A stretch of DNA of 64,000 bases from Nocardiopsis endophytica (lineage in GTDB: Bacteria > Actinomycetota > Actinomycetes > Streptosporangiales > Streptosporangiaceae). This document shows, one piece after another, positions 1 to 9,355 of the stretch. The stretch lies in assembly GCF_027706725.1 (NCBI RefSeq), contig NZ_JAQFWQ010000015.1:22426-86425 (forward strand), written 5' to 3'. The notes beneath the pieces are model-generated. The model was given only the letters and a program-made list of their open reading frames with translations. It was not told the origin of the DNA and made no database searches. The position numbers and the translations under genes were made by a program. How positions within the stretch are numbered: the stretch's first letter is position 1; each line of letters begins with the position of its first letter.

Positions 1-1239
1 GTGGTCCCGCGGGTGCACGGCTCGGCGCTGTTCGAGCGCGGTGAGACCCAGATCCTGGGCGTCACCACGCTGAACATGCTGCGCATGGAGCAGATGGTCG
101 ACACGCTCAACCCCGAGCGGACCAAGCGCTACATGCACAACTACAACTTCCCGCCGTACTCCACCGGTGAGACCGGCCGGGTGGGCTCGCCCAAGCGCCG
201 CGAGATCGGCCACGGCGCGCTCGCCGAGCGGGCGCTGCTGCCGGTGCTGCCCTCGCGCGAGGAGTTCCCCTACGCCATCCGCCAGGTGTCCGAGGCGATC
301 GGCTCCAACGGGTCGACCTCCATGGGGTCGGTCTGCGCCTCCACCATGTCCCTGATGCAGGCCGGCGTGCCGCTCAAGGAGATGGTCTCGGGCATCGCGA
401 TGGGCCTGATCAGCGACGGGGACCGGTTCGTCACGCTGACCGACATCCTCGGCGCCGAGGACGCCTTCGGCGACATGGACTTCAAGGTCGCCGGCACCCG
501 CGACCTCATCACCGCCCTGCAGCTCGACACCAAGCTCGACGGCATCCCCGCCGAGCAGCTGGCCGCCGCGCTGCAGCAGGCCCGGGGGGCCCGCCTGGCC
601 ATCCTGGACGTGATGCAGGAGGCCATCACCCGCCCGGCGGAGATGAGCCCGCACGCGCCGCGCATCCTCACGGTGAAGATCCCGGTGGAGAAGATCGGCG
701 AGGTCATCGGCCCCAAGGGCAAGATGATCAACTCCATCCAGGAGGACACCGGCGCCGACATCACCATCGAGGACGACGGCACGATCTACATCGGCGCCAC
801 CGACGGCCCCTCGGCCGAGGCGGCCCGGGACACGATCAACAGCATCGCCAACCCGACCATGCCCGAGGTCGGCGACCGCTACCTGGGCACCGTCGTCAAG
901 ACGACCGCCTTCGGCGCGTTCGTGTCGCTGCTGCCCGGCAAGGACGGGCTGCTGCACATCTCGCAGATCCGCAAGCTGCACGGCGGCAAGCGGATCGAGA
1001 ACGTCGAGGACGTGCTCGGCATCGGCGAGAAGATCCAGGTCGAGATCCGCGAGATCGACGACCGCGGCAAGCTCTCGCTGGTCCCGGTCGAGGTCGTGGA
1101 GGCCGAGGCCGCCCCGGCCGCCGAGGACGGCGACGCCGCCGAGGACGGCGGCCAGGACGAGGCCAAGGGCGAGGGCGACGGCGGGGCTCCGCGCCGCCGG
1201 CGCCGCAGCCGCGGCGCGCGCAGCAGCGAGAACACCTGA
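1..1239 (+). CDS. pnp: Polyribonucleotide nucleotidyltransferase (PNPase), 3' part
   Basis: Phosphorolytic 3'-5' exoribonuclease of the cytoplasmic RNA-decay machinery. The window opens inside the gene, so only the last 412 residues are present; the family is usually about 700-800 residues. The visible part starts in the second RNase PH domain ([19 protein letters not shown] at about residues 101-119). It is followed by a KH domain (about 221-265, with the GPKGKMI loop) and an S1 RNA-binding domain (about 290-365, [19 protein letters not shown]). The protein ends in an acidic stretch and an Arg-rich tail ([10 protein letters not shown]), a common actinobacterial extension. A peptidase M16 gene follows 103 bp downstream on the same strand, the usual actinobacterial order. 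Identity is not in doubt; the start lies outside the window. Confidence 0.97.
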   Translation: MVPRVHGSALFERGETQILGVTTLNMLRMEQMVDTLNPERTKRYMHNYNFPPYSTGETGRVGSPKRREIGHGALAERALLPVLPSREEFPYAIRQVSEAIGSNGSTSMGSVCASTMSLMQAGVPLKEMVSGIAMGLISDGDRFVTLTDILGAEDAFGDMDFKVAGTRDLITALQLDTKLDGIPAEQLAAALQQARGARLAILDVMQEAITRPAEMSPHAPRILTVKIPVEKIGEVIGPKGKMINSIQEDTGADITIEDDGTIYIGATDGPSAEAARDTINSIANPTMPEVGDRYLGTVVKTTAFGAFVSLLPGKDGLLHISQIRKLHGGKRIENVEDVLGIGEKIQVEIREIDDRGKLSLVPVEVVEAEAAPAAEDGDAAEDGGQDEAKGEGDGGAPRRRRRSRGARSSENT

Positions 1240-1342
1240 TCCCCGGTGACCGGAGCCGGGGCGGCCGCCCCCACCGCGGGTGCGGCCGCCCCGGCCGTTC
1301 GCGTCCGGGCACCGGAACCGACGACCATCGAGAAGGATCCGA

Positions 1343-2677
1343 TTGAGCACTCCTCCCATCGCGGCCGAGCAGGACCCGGGCACCGCGCTGACCCTGCTGG
1401 AGCCCTCCGAGGGCTCCGGCCTGGTGCGGCGCACGGTGCTCCCCGGCGGGTTGCGGGTGGTGACCGAGGCGGTCCCCGGCATGCGGTCGGCGGCCTTCGG
1501 GATCTCGGCCACCACCGGCTCCCGGGACGAGGACGACGCCCACGCGGGCGCCGCGCACTTCCTCGAGCACCTGCTGTTCAAGGGCACCGCGCGGCGCAGC
1601 GCGCTGCAGATCTCGGCGCTGCTGGACGGCGTGGGCGCCGACCACAACGCCTACACCACCAAGGAGCACACCAGCTACTACGCCAAGGTGCTCGACCGCG
1701 ACCTGCCGCTGGCGGTGGACGTGGTCGGGGACATGGTGGCGCACTCGGTGCTGGACCCCGGCGAGGTGGAGACCGAGCGCGGGGTGATCCTCGAAGAGAT
1801 CGCCATGTACGAGGACGAGCCGGGCGACCTGGTCGACGACGTCTTCGCCGAGCACTTCTACGCGGGCAGCGGGCTGGGCCGGCCCATCCTCGGGACCAAC
1901 GACACCATCGGGCGCATCCCGCGCGACCGCATCGCCGAGCAGTACGCCCGCGCCTACCGGCCGCCGGAGCTGGTGGTGGCCGCGGCCGGGGGGCTGGAGC
2001 ACGAGGCCGTGGTGGACCTGGTGCGGGAGGCCTTCGCCGGGGTGCTGGCCGAGGCCCCGGACGCCGCCCCGGCGGCGCCGCGCATCGGCGGCGCGCCGGT
2101 CACCGTCCACGGCGGGACGGTGCTGCTCTCCCGCGACACCGAGCAGGCCCACCTCATCCTGGGCTGCGAAGGGGTGAGCCGCACGGACCCGCGCTGGTAC
2201 GCGGTCCGGGTGCTCGCCTCGGCGCTGGGCGGCGGCATGTCCTCGCGGCTCTTCCAGGAGGTGCGCGAGAAGCGCGGCCTGGCCTACTCCGTCCAGGCCT
2301 TCCACAGCGCCTACGCCGAGACCGGGGCGTTCCAGGTCTACGCCGGGTGCCTTCCGGAGAAGGTCGACGAGGTGCTGTCGGTGTGCCGGGACGAGCTGGC
2401 CGCGGCTGCCGGGGGAGCGCTCACCCCCGAGGAGGTCGAGCGCGCCAAGGGCCAGATCAAGGGGTCCTGGGTGCTCGGCAGTGAGGGCTCCAGCGCCCGC
2501 ATGGGGCGGCTGACCGCCCACGAGCTGGGCTATGCCAAGCACTACTCGCTCGACGAGGACCTGGCGCTGTTCGACGCGGTGACGACCGAGGAGGTCGCCC
2601 AGGTGGCCGGGGAGCTGCTCGGCGGGGACCGGACGCTGGCGGTGATCGGCCCCTACGAGGAGGGCCGCGCGTTCTGA
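1343..2677 (+). CDS. M16 family zinc metallopeptidase (processing peptidase-like)
   Basis: Zinc endopeptidase of the pitrilysin/mitochondrial-processing-peptidase family, 444 residues. The inverted zinc motif HxxEH is seen as HFLEH at residues 72-76, with the expected distal acidic helix (ETERGVILEEIAMYEDEP) about 70 residues further on. The second half contains the family's inactive repeat with the VREKRGLAYSV motif. I chose a TTG start because AGAAGGA lies 5 nt upstream and the protein then begins directly before the conserved N-terminal strand; an in-frame ATG at 1280 would add 21 residues without a good ribosome site. Position next to pnp is conserved in actinobacteria (often called pepR). 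Substrate cannot be told from sequence. Confidence 0.92.
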   Translation: MSTPPIAAEQDPGTALTLLEPSEGSGLVRRTVLPGGLRVVTEAVPGMRSAAFGISATTGSRDEDDAHAGAAHFLEHLLFKGTARRSALQISALLDGVGADHNAYTTKEHTSYYAKVLDRDLPLAVDVVGDMVAHSVLDPGEVETERGVILEEIAMYEDEPGDLVDDVFAEHFYAGSGLGRPILGTNDTIGRIPRDRIAEQYARAYRPPELVVAAAGGLEHEAVVDLVREAFAGVLAEAPDAAPAAPRIGGAPVTVHGGTVLLSRDTEQAHLILGCEGVSRTDPRWYAVRVLASALGGGMSSRLFQEVREKRGLAYSVQAFHSAYAETGAFQVYAGCLPEKVDEVLSVCRDELAAAAGGALTPEEVERAKGQIKGSWVLGSEGSSARMGRLTAHELGYAKHYSLDEDLALFDAVTTEEVAQVAGELLGGDRTLAVIGPYEEGRAF

Positions 2678-2728
2678 GGGCTCAGAGGCGCCCGGCGGCG
2701 CCCGCGGTGCGCCCGTGCCGTCTCGTGG

Positions 2729-2779
2729 CATGAGGAAGGGCCGGCCCCGGGGACTCCCCGGGACCGGCCCTTCCTCATG
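2729..2779. terminator. Bidirectional hairpin between convergent genes
   Basis: A 24-bp inverted repeat with one non-Watson-Crick position and a 3-nt loop lies between the end of the M16 gene and the end of the oppositely oriented hsp20 gene. Its size and position fit a shared factor-independent terminator, although there is no long U-tract. Confidence 0.75.
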
Positions 2780-2786
2780 GCGTCCG

Positions 2787-3254
2787 CTAGGAGCGGCGCT
2801 TCTTGCTCTGGACGTCGATGCGGGAGGGGCCTTCGGCGTCGGCCGCCCCCGTCACCGTGATCTCCAGGAGGCCGTCGTCGAACTTCGCCTCGATGTCGGA
2901 GTCCTCGACGCCCTCGGGGAGGGTGATGTCCCGTCGGAAGGCGCCGCGGAACCGCTCCTCGGCGTAGTAGATGACCCCGTCGTCCTCCTTGCGGCGCTCA
3001 CCGGAGATGGTGAGGTAGCCGTGCGAGAAGGTGACCTCGACGTTCTCGGGGGCGACCCCCGGGAGCTCGCTCCTGATCACCAGGTCGGTCCCACGGGCGA
3101 AGATGTCCGTGGTGGGGCTCCACGCATCGGAGAAGCCGCGGTTGGTGGCGGTCCCCGTCTCCAGGTTGGCCATGGTGTCGGAGATGCGGTTCATCTCGGA
3201 CATCATGTCCATCACGCCGCGGAACGGGTTCCGGGTCCTCTTCTTGGGCGGCAT
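2787..3254 (-). CDS. Small heat shock protein, Hsp20/alpha-crystallin family
   Basis: ATP-independent holdase chaperone, 155 residues. The alpha-crystallin domain covers about residues 46-143: it opens with WSPTTDIFARGTDLVIRSEL and ends with the conserved FDDGLLEITV strand followed by a short basic tail. A GAGGAGG ribosome site sits just upstream of the ATG. The gene begins 13 bp downstream of the BCCT transporter on the same strand, so the two probably share a transcript. That pairing suggests an osmotic or general stress response; this is inference. No HspR or HrcA box was recognised upstream. Confidence 0.93.
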   Translation of the reverse strand: MPPKKRTRNPFRGVMDMMSEMNRISDTMANLETGTATNRGFSDAWSPTTDIFARGTDLVIRSELPGVAPENVEVTFSHGYLTISGERRKEDDGVIYYAEERFRGAFRRDITLPEGVEDSDIEAKFDDGLLEITVTGAADAEGPSRIDVQSKKRRS

Positions 3255-3267
3255 CGTCGACCTCCTC

Positions 3268-4920
3268 TCACTTCTCGCCGGTGTCGCGGGGTGCGGTGTC
3301 CTTGGGCGCGGTGTCGTTGGGCGCCGTGTCCCGGACGGGCTCGTCGATCGGGATGCGGTCGCCGTCGACCTGGATGGTCGGCGGGCCGCTGCCGTCCCTG
3401 GGCACCACGAGGCCGCTGGGCAGCATGGACGCCGGGCTCTCCCTGCGCAGGGCCATCAGCAGGCTGAACGCGATGACGATCAGCACGATGGCGAACGGCA
3501 GGCCGGTGGAGACCGCCGCCGCCTGCAGCGCGTCGATCGCCTCCGTACCGCCCACCACCAGCAGCACGATGGTGACCAGGCCCTCCATGCTGGCCCAGAA
3601 GATGCGCTGGGCGCGCACCGGGTGCGGGTCGCCGCCGTTGGTGAGCATGTCGACCACCAGCGAACCGGAGTCCGAGGAGGTGACGAAGAAGATCGTCACC
3701 ACCGCGACGGTCAGCAGCGCCAGCAGGGACAGGATCGCCGCCGGCAGCGGGAAGGCGTCGATCAGGTTGAAGGTCGCCGCCCCCTCGTCCGCCGAGTTGG
3801 AGATCATGTTGTCGCCCTCGAGGCGGAACAGGTCGTAGAACATGCCGGTGCCGCCGAAGACGCCGAACCAGATGACGCTGACCCCGACCGGGGCGAACAG
3901 CGTGCCCAGGATGAACTGGCGGATCGTGCGGCCGTAGGAGATCCGGGCCAGGAACATGCCGACGAACGGCGACCAGGAGATCCACCAGCCCCAGTAGAAG
4001 ATGGACCAGTCCTGGGCGAAGGAGCTGGCCGCCTCGTCGCCCTCGGGCGAGATGTAGCTCAGGCTCATCTGCACGAGGTTCTGCAGGTAGTCGCCCAGGC
4101 CGGTGAACATCATGCTGAGCTGGAACAGCTTGGGGCCGACCAGGAACATGACGACCAGCAGGGCGAAGGCCATCCACAGGTTGATCACCGACAGGCGCCG
4201 GATGCCCTTGTCGATGCCGGCCACGACGCTGACCACGGCGATCGAGGTGATCAGGCAGATGATGACCACCTGGACGAGCAGGTTGTTCGGGATGCCGAAC
4301 ACGTGGCTCAGGCCGGCGCTGACCTGCTGGGTGCCCAGGCCGAGCGAGGTCGCCAGGCCGAACAGGGTGCCGAACACCGCCAGGATGTCGATCAGGTTGC
4401 CGATCCACCCGTAGATGCGGTCGCCGATCAGCGGGTACAGCGCCGAGGCGGGCCGCATGGGCAGGCCCTTGCGGAAGCAGAAGTAGCCCAGGGACAGCCC
4501 CAGGACGATGTACACGGCCCACGGGTGGAAGCCCCAGTGGAACAGCGTGTACTGCATCGCCTGGGAGGCCGGGTCGTCGCCGACGCTCTGCACGAACTCG
4601 TTCTGCATGTGCAGGGTCGGCTCGTAGACGCCGTAGAAGACCAGGCCGATGCCCATGCCCGCGGTGAACAGCATCGCGAACCAGGCGAGCGTGCTGAACT
4701 CCGGGCGCGAGGAGTCCGGGCCCAGGCGGATGTTCCCGTAGCGGCTCACCATCAGGAAGATGGACAGCAGCAGGAAGAAGGTGGTGGCCAGCACGTACAG
4801 CCAGCCGAAGTAGGTCCCGATGCCCGTCCGGATGGCGGAGGTGATCTCACCGAAGCGCTCCGGAATCGCCACACCGACGATGAGGAACGCCAGGACGACC
4901 GCGCCTGAGATGAAGAACAC
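3268..4920 (-). CDS. BCCT family betaine/choline/carnitine transporter
   Basis: Secondary uptake system for quaternary-ammonium osmolytes in the inner membrane; the annotated part is 550 residues with about twelve hydrophobic segments. The family signature is clear: GAGMGIGLVFYGVYEP near the N-terminus and YWGWWISWSPFVGMFLARIS in the eighth helix region, the Trp-rich substrate box. The C-terminal tail carries repeated DTAPNDTAPKDTAP residues, a possible osmosensing tail. The first ordinary start codon in frame is GTG 4920, at the very beginning of helix 1. Upstream the frame stays open to a GAGGAGG site at 4974-4980, but only ATC codons (4971, 4965) lie at proper spacing. A non-canonical ATC start giving about 15 extra residues (SRLNAYIREHTNPP) is possible. 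Hsp20 follows 13 bp downstream. Confidence 0.93.
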   Translation of the reverse strand: MFFISGAVVLAFLIVGVAIPERFGEITSAIRTGIGTYFGWLYVLATTFFLLLSIFLMVSRYGNIRLGPDSSRPEFSTLAWFAMLFTAGMGIGLVFYGVYEPTLHMQNEFVQSVGDDPASQAMQYTLFHWGFHPWAVYIVLGLSLGYFCFRKGLPMRPASALYPLIGDRIYGWIGNLIDILAVFGTLFGLATSLGLGTQQVSAGLSHVFGIPNNLLVQVVIICLITSIAVVSVVAGIDKGIRRLSVINLWMAFALLVVMFLVGPKLFQLSMMFTGLGDYLQNLVQMSLSYISPEGDEAASSFAQDWSIFYWGWWISWSPFVGMFLARISYGRTIRQFILGTLFAPVGVSVIWFGVFGGTGMFYDLFRLEGDNMISNSADEGAATFNLIDAFPLPAAILSLLALLTVAVVTIFFVTSSDSGSLVVDMLTNGGDPHPVRAQRIFWASMEGLVTIVLLVVGGTEAIDALQAAAVSTGLPFAIVLIVIAFSLLMALRRESPASMLPSGLVVPRDGSGPPTIQVDGDRIPIDEPVRDTAPNDTAPKDTAPRDTGEK

Positions 4921-4980
4921 CGGCGGGTTCGTGTGCTCCCGGATGTATGCGTTTAAGCGAGAGATGGCGATTACCTCCTC

Positions 4981-5449
4981 GGGGCCGCCCGGGCCTCAGC
5001 GGGGTCCCGGGGACGCGCCCACCACCCCATCATCCCGCTGTCGTCGCAGGTGGGGTGGTTTGCTCGCGGTGCCGCGCCGCCCGATGCCTCATGCCCGGTG
5101 CCTGATATCCAATTACGTTCCGCCATTAGCGGCAAGCTTTCGGATAAATCATAGACCGGGGCGGCGGCGGGGCAGTATATGCGACGCGATTGGTTATCGT
5201 AAATTAATCCGAATGTGTGGTTTCCTGTAGTGGACGGTGCACTCGGGGACGCTCGGTGTCGGCGGCGTCGCCCCGGGTCGCGCCGGGCCCTGGTCATATA
5301 CCCCGCGGGCGGGCCGGTAAAAGGGGTGGCGGGGGTCGAGTGTCCGGGGCGAACATCAGGGACGAAAGGGGCAAAAAGGGTGAACGGGGTCGATGTGCAT
5401 CGCGATGCGCAACGGCGCCCGGCCTTCGGCAAATGCGCGGTAAAGCAGG
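4981..5449. other. Non-coding region upstream of the BCCT gene
   Basis: No convincing gene. The stretch 5100-5220 is much richer in A and T than its surroundings and probably holds the minus-strand promoter for the BCCT-hsp20 unit. A 9-bp inverted repeat (ACCACCCCA at 5021-5029 and its complement at 5051-5059) sits about 50 nt upstream of the BCCT ribosome site and could be an operator. Confidence 0.4.
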
Positions 5450-6289
5450 TCAGAAGGGTTCCGCGTCGCCATTCCCCTGTGCGGCGGGGCGCGTCTCGAT
5501 CTCCTGCAGCGTGACCTGGAGGTGCTCCTCCATCGCCGCCACGGCGCGCGCGGGGTCGCCGGACAGGACGGCGGCGAGCACCTCCTCGTGCTCGTCGGCC
5601 GATGAGGCGGGGTCCGCGCACACGGCCAGGAAGCGGCGGTGGCTCTGCTCGCGGCTGCCGGCCAGGGACTGCTCGAGGGCGTCCAGGATCTGGGTGAGGC
5701 TCCGGTTGCCCGACGCGGCCGCGATGGCCCGGTGGAACGCGACGTCGGTGCCGAGCCGGTTGGCCATGTCCAGCGGCGCCGCGCGCATCCGCGCGATCGC
5801 CTCACGTGCGCGGGCGATGTGCTCGCGCGTCTCCTCCTGCTCGGGGCCGGCGATGCGCTGAGCGGCCAGCCGGGCCCCGTGCACCTCCAGGGCCTTGCGG
5901 ATCTCGGTGAACTCCATCAGCGCGCGGCGGTCGCGCAGCACCGACAGGGCGATGAAGTTCTCCACCGGCAGGGCGTTGGGCGAGGCGATCACCGCGGGCT
6001 TGCCCTGGCGGCGGTGGACGAGCCCCTTGGCCTCCAGCGTCTTCATCGCCTCGCGCAGCACCACCCGGCTCACCCCGAAGCGCTCGGCCAGCTCCTTCTC
6101 CGAGGGCAGCTGCGTGCCGGGTTCGGCGCCCGGTGCCAGGCACAGCTCCTCGATGAAGGAGACGACCTGGGCGGTGAGCGAGTTCGGGCGGGCGCGCCTG
6201 GAGGCGGGCGGCGCCCCGGGCCCGGCGGGGGCGCCGGGGTCCGCGGGCCCGGACCCGGACCCGGACCGCCCTGCGGGCGCTGATCCCAT
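5450..6289 (-). CDS. GntR family regulator, FadR subfamily
   Basis: One-component repressor of 279 residues. After a Pro/Gly/Ala-rich disordered leader (about 1-35) comes a winged helix (about 36-105) with LPSEKELAERFGVSRVVLREAM and the wing HRRQGKPAVIA. The all-helical FCD effector domain fills the rest, with the conserved Asp and His residues of DVAFHRAIAAASGN, the usual metal/carboxylate-binding pocket. It is divergent from a PLP enzyme and an NhaC antiporter, and a textbook FadR-type site (6419-6431) lies between them, so it most likely controls those genes and perhaps itself. The ATG used has only a distant GAAGGG; a start inside the disordered leader is possible. The ligand is unknown, probably an amino or organic acid. 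Confidence 0.9.
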   Translation of the reverse strand: MGSAPAGRSGSGSGPADPGAPAGPGAPPASRRARPNSLTAQVVSFIEELCLAPGAEPGTQLPSEKELAERFGVSRVVLREAMKTLEAKGLVHRRQGKPAVIASPNALPVENFIALSVLRDRRALMEFTEIRKALEVHGARLAAQRIAGPEQEETREHIARAREAIARMRAAPLDMANRLGTDVAFHRAIAAASGNRSLTQILDALEQSLAGSREQSHRRFLAVCADPASSADEHEEVLAAVLSGDPARAVAAMEEHLQVTLQEIETRPAAQGNGDAEPF

Positions 6290-6418
6290 GCTGTCCGCCC
6301 TGCCCTTCCCTCGGCCGCCGGTGTCCTGACGCCCTCAGCCTACAGAGCCCCGGCACCGCGGGCGGTGTGGACCGTGCGCCGCGGTCGGCCCCCTGCACCC
6401 CTATTGACCGCTTATCAG

Positions 6419-6431
6419 CTTGTCATACAAG
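6419..6431. promoter_or_regulatory. FadR/GntR-type operator
   Basis: CTTGTCATACAAG is a perfect 5+3+5 palindrome and matches the FadR-subfamily consensus TnGTnnnACnA at every fixed base. It lies in the divergent intergenic region, 75 bp before the PLP enzyme start and 130 bp from the regulator start. Confidence 0.72.
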
Positions 6432-6505
6432 ATGACCGCTGTGGCGCGGCCCACGCGGCAGGGCGGACCGGGCCGGGACCGAACGGGGAAGCGGGGGAGA
6501 CACGG

Positions 6506-7678
6506 GTGGACAGCCGGGACGAGGTCCGGGACCGAGAGATCTGCATGGCGGCCTGGGACGGGCCGGACAACCCGTCCGGAGCCGTCGCGCCGCCCGTCTA
6601 CCAGACCAGCCTGTTCGCCAAGCCGACCTTCGGGCGGTTCGTCGCCGAACAGGCCGCCGAGCACGAGAACCCCGTCTACAGCCGCGGGACCAACCCCACC
6701 GTCGCCTTCCTGGAGGAGCGGCTGGCGCTGCTGGAGCGCGGGGAGGCCGCCAAGTGCTTCGCCTCCGGGATGGGCGCGATCGCCGCCGTCCTGGCGGGGA
6801 CGCTGAAGAGCGGCGACCACGTGCTGTTCGTCAACACCGTCTACGGCCCCACCCTGGAGCTGGCCGAGCACCTGCGCCGGTTCGGCGTCGAGCACACCGT
6901 GCTGCCCGACCCGCCCGCCGACATCGGCCCCTACATCAGGGACGACACCGCGCTGATCTACCTGGAGAGCCCGGGCACCATGCTCATGCGGGTGCTGGAC
7001 CTCCCGGCGCTGGCCGCCCAGGCGCGGCGGCGGGGGATCCGCACCGTCATCGACAACACCTGGGCCACCCCGCTCTTCCAGAAGCCGCTCACCCTCGGCG
7101 TGGACCTGGCCGTGCACTCGTGCACCAAGTACATCGGCGGGCACAGCGACGTCGTCGGCGGGGTCCTGGTCGGGTCCCGCGAGGCGGTGCGCGAGGTCTT
7201 CTACCGGGGGCACCAGCTGTTCGGGGCGGCCATGTCGGCGATGGAGGCCGCCCTGGTGCTGCGGGGGCTGCGCACGCTCCCGGTGCGCATGGCCGAGCAC
7301 CGGCGCAACGCCGCGGAGGTGGTCCAGGCGCTGTCCGCGCACCCGCGGGTGGCGGCGGTGCACCACCCGGCCGCCGCCCACGGGCCGGACGAGGCCCTGG
7401 TCCGGCGGCAGTTCCGCGGGTACTCCGGGCTGCTCTCCTTCGAGCTCAAGGACGGCTCCTTCGACCGCATCGCCCGGTTCATGGACGCGCTGTCGCTGTT
7501 CCGCATCGGGGTGAGCTGGGGCGGCTACGAGAGCCTCGCGACCTCGCCGCAGCGCCCCGGCAACGGCGACGAGCTGCGGGCCCGGGGGCTCCCGCCCGGG
7601 CTGGTGCGCCTGTCCGTGGGGCTCGAAGGCGCCGCGCCCCAGATCGCCGACCTCGAAAGAGCCCTCGCCGAGGTGTGA
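6506..7678 (+). CDS. PLP-dependent Cys/Met metabolism enzyme (cystathionine beta-lyase-like)
   Basis: Fold-type I PLP enzyme of the trans-sulfuration family, 390 residues. The PLP lysine is in HSCTKYIGGHSDVVGG, preceded by the DNTWATP strand whose Asp binds the pyridine nitrogen. YSRGTNPTVAFLEERLALLE near the N-terminus is the family's YSR motif that contacts the neighbouring subunit's cofactor. The GTG start has GGGGGAGA 5 nt upstream; a longer reading frame would run through the FadR operator and is unlikely. The NhaC gene follows 48 bp downstream, and the divergent FadR-type repressor probably controls both. Sequence features favour a lyase (MetC-like) but cannot exclude a gamma-lyase or gamma-synthase role. 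Confidence 0.88.
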   Translation: MDSRDEVRDREICMAAWDGPDNPSGAVAPPVYQTSLFAKPTFGRFVAEQAAEHENPVYSRGTNPTVAFLEERLALLERGEAAKCFASGMGAIAAVLAGTLKSGDHVLFVNTVYGPTLELAEHLRRFGVEHTVLPDPPADIGPYIRDDTALIYLESPGTMLMRVLDLPALAAQARRRGIRTVIDNTWATPLFQKPLTLGVDLAVHSCTKYIGGHSDVVGGVLVGSREAVREVFYRGHQLFGAAMSAMEAALVLRGLRTLPVRMAEHRRNAAEVVQALSAHPRVAAVHHPAAAHGPDEALVRRQFRGYSGLLSFELKDGSFDRIARFMDALSLFRIGVSWGGYESLATSPQRPGNGDELRARGLPPGLVRLSVGLEGAAPQIADLERALAEV

Positions 7679-7726
7679 GGCCGCCCGACCGGGTCCCTCC
7701 CCTCCCGACCCGAGAGGAATGAGGCA

Positions 7727-9307
7727 ATGGACGCCCCCCAGGACAAGGACCGCGGCCCGCAGGCCGGACCCCCGCCGGACGACGCGCCCGCACCGGGCAC
7801 CGCGGACGAGCGGCCCGACGCCGCCGCCGGGACCCCCTCCGGAACGGAGCCGGAGGGCGCGGCGGACGGTTCCGGCGCGCCCGCCCCCGGCCTCGCCGCG
7901 TCGCTGGTGCCCATGGCGGCCGTGGTGGCGATCCTCGTCGGCGGGATCGGGGTGCTCCAGTACCCGGCCGAGCTCATGCTCATCTTCGCGGCGGTCGTGC
8001 TCGCCCTATTCGCCGCCCGCCAGGGCAGGGGGCTGAGCACCGTCCTCGCCGACATGGGGGAGAAGGTCAAGCGCGCGCTTCCGGCGATCCTGATCCTGCT
8101 GAGCATCGGCATGCTCATCGGCACGTGGATGATCGCCGGGACCATCCCCCTGATGGTGGCCTACGGGCTGGAGCTGATCGACCCGTCGTACCTGTACGTC
8201 CTGGCGTTCGTCGTGACGGCCATCGTGGCGACGTTCACGGGGACGTCGTGGGGAGCGGGGGGAACGGTCGGGGTCGCACTGATCGGCGTGGCCCAGACCA
8301 TGGACGTCTCGGTCGCGGTCACCGCGGGGGCGGTGGTGTCGGGCGCGTACTTCGGGGACAAGCTCTCGCCGCTGTCCGACACCACCAACATGAGCTCGCT
8401 GGCGGCCGGCGCGGACCTGTATGAGCACATCCGGCACATGCTCTACACCTCGGTGCCCTCTTCGCTGGTGGCGGCCGCGGTGTTCCTGGCGGCGGGCACG
8501 GCCATCGGCGGCGCGCCGAGCGACCTCGGCGCGGTGGACGCGACGGTCGACGAGCTGCACGGGCTGTTCCACCTGAGCCCGGTGCTGCTCATCCCGCCGG
8601 CGGTGGTGCTGGTGGGGTCGCTCATGCGCAAGCCGCCGCTGCTGGTGCTGTTCGCGTCGTCGCTGTCGGCCCTGCTTCTGGCGGTGGCGGTGCAGGGGTT
8701 CGGGCCGAGCGCGCTGTTCGACGCGGCGGTGTCCGGGTTCACCGCCGACATGCTCGGCGCCGGGGCCGTCTCCGACACCCTCACCGAGCTGCTGGAGCGC
8801 GGCGGGCTGCAGTCGATGTACAACTCGGCGTTCTTCGTGTTCTGCGCGTTCTTCTTCGCGGCGGCCCTGGAGAACTCGGGCGTGCTGCGGGTGCTGCTGT
8901 CGCGGATGATCGCGCGGCTGAGGACGGCGGGCGGGCTGGTCTCGGCCACGCTGCTGTCCGGCTTCGCCATCATCAACGGCACGTCGAACGCGCTGGTGAC
9001 GTACTTCCTCGTCAACGACCTGTACGGCAAGGCGTACCGGAGGAGGGGACTGCACCCGGTGAACCTCTCCCGGAGCATGGAGGACTCGGTGACCATCACC
9101 GAGGTGCTGATGCCGTGGACCGTCTCCGGGGTGTTCTTCGCGACCACGCTGGGGGTGGCCAACTTCGACTTCCTGCCGTGGGCGGTGTTCAACTGGAGCG
9201 GCGCCGTGTTCTCCGCGCTCATCGCCTTCCTCGCCCCGCTGACGGGCTGGTTCGGCGTGCGCCGCCTCGGCCGCGCGGCGGAGGGGCGGCCGCAGGGCGC
9301 CGATTGA
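7727..9307 (+). CDS. NhaC family Na+/H+ antiporter
   Basis: Membrane antiporter of 526 residues with about eleven to twelve hydrophobic segments after a 60-residue Pro/Ala/Asp-rich cytoplasmic leader. Family hallmarks include TGTSWGAGGTVGVALIG and GAYFGDKLSPLSDTTNMSS, the conserved Asp/Ser-rich unwound helix region of NhaC proteins. Start ATG follows GAGAGGAATGAGGCA. Its co-orientation with the PLP enzyme and common control by a FadR-type repressor suggest that it moves an amino or organic acid in exchange for ions, as MleN-type members do. That substrate link is inference. Confidence 0.9.
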   Translation: MDAPQDKDRGPQAGPPPDDAPAPGTADERPDAAAGTPSGTEPEGAADGSGAPAPGLAASLVPMAAVVAILVGGIGVLQYPAELMLIFAAVVLALFAARQGRGLSTVLADMGEKVKRALPAILILLSIGMLIGTWMIAGTIPLMVAYGLELIDPSYLYVLAFVVTAIVATFTGTSWGAGGTVGVALIGVAQTMDVSVAVTAGAVVSGAYFGDKLSPLSDTTNMSSLAAGADLYEHIRHMLYTSVPSSLVAAAVFLAAGTAIGGAPSDLGAVDATVDELHGLFHLSPVLLIPPAVVLVGSLMRKPPLLVLFASSLSALLLAVAVQGFGPSALFDAAVSGFTADMLGAGAVSDTLTELLERGGLQSMYNSAFFVFCAFFFAAALENSGVLRVLLSRMIARLRTAGGLVSATLLSGFAIINGTSNALVTYFLVNDLYGKAYRRRGLHPVNLSRSMEDSVTITEVLMPWTVSGVFFATTLGVANFDFLPWAVFNWSGAVFSALIAFLAPLTGWFGVRRLGRAAEGRPQGAD

Positions 9308-9312
9308 GACCC

Positions 9313-9355
9313 CCTCTCCCTCCCCGCCCGCCCGCACGGCCGGGGAGGGGGAGGG
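9313..9355 (+). terminator. Terminator-like hairpin after nhaC
   Basis: CCTCTCCCTCCCCG and CGGGGAGGGGGAGG form a 14-bp stem with one mismatch immediately after the antiporter stop. The remaining sequence up to 9601 holds no gene; it contains the promoter region of the downstream lipoprotein gene. Confidence 0.6.

Noticed and set aside
3031..4908. Long plus-strand frame opposite the BCCT gene
   Set aside because: His/Gln/Arg-rich antisense translation without motifs; the minus-strand transporter is clear.
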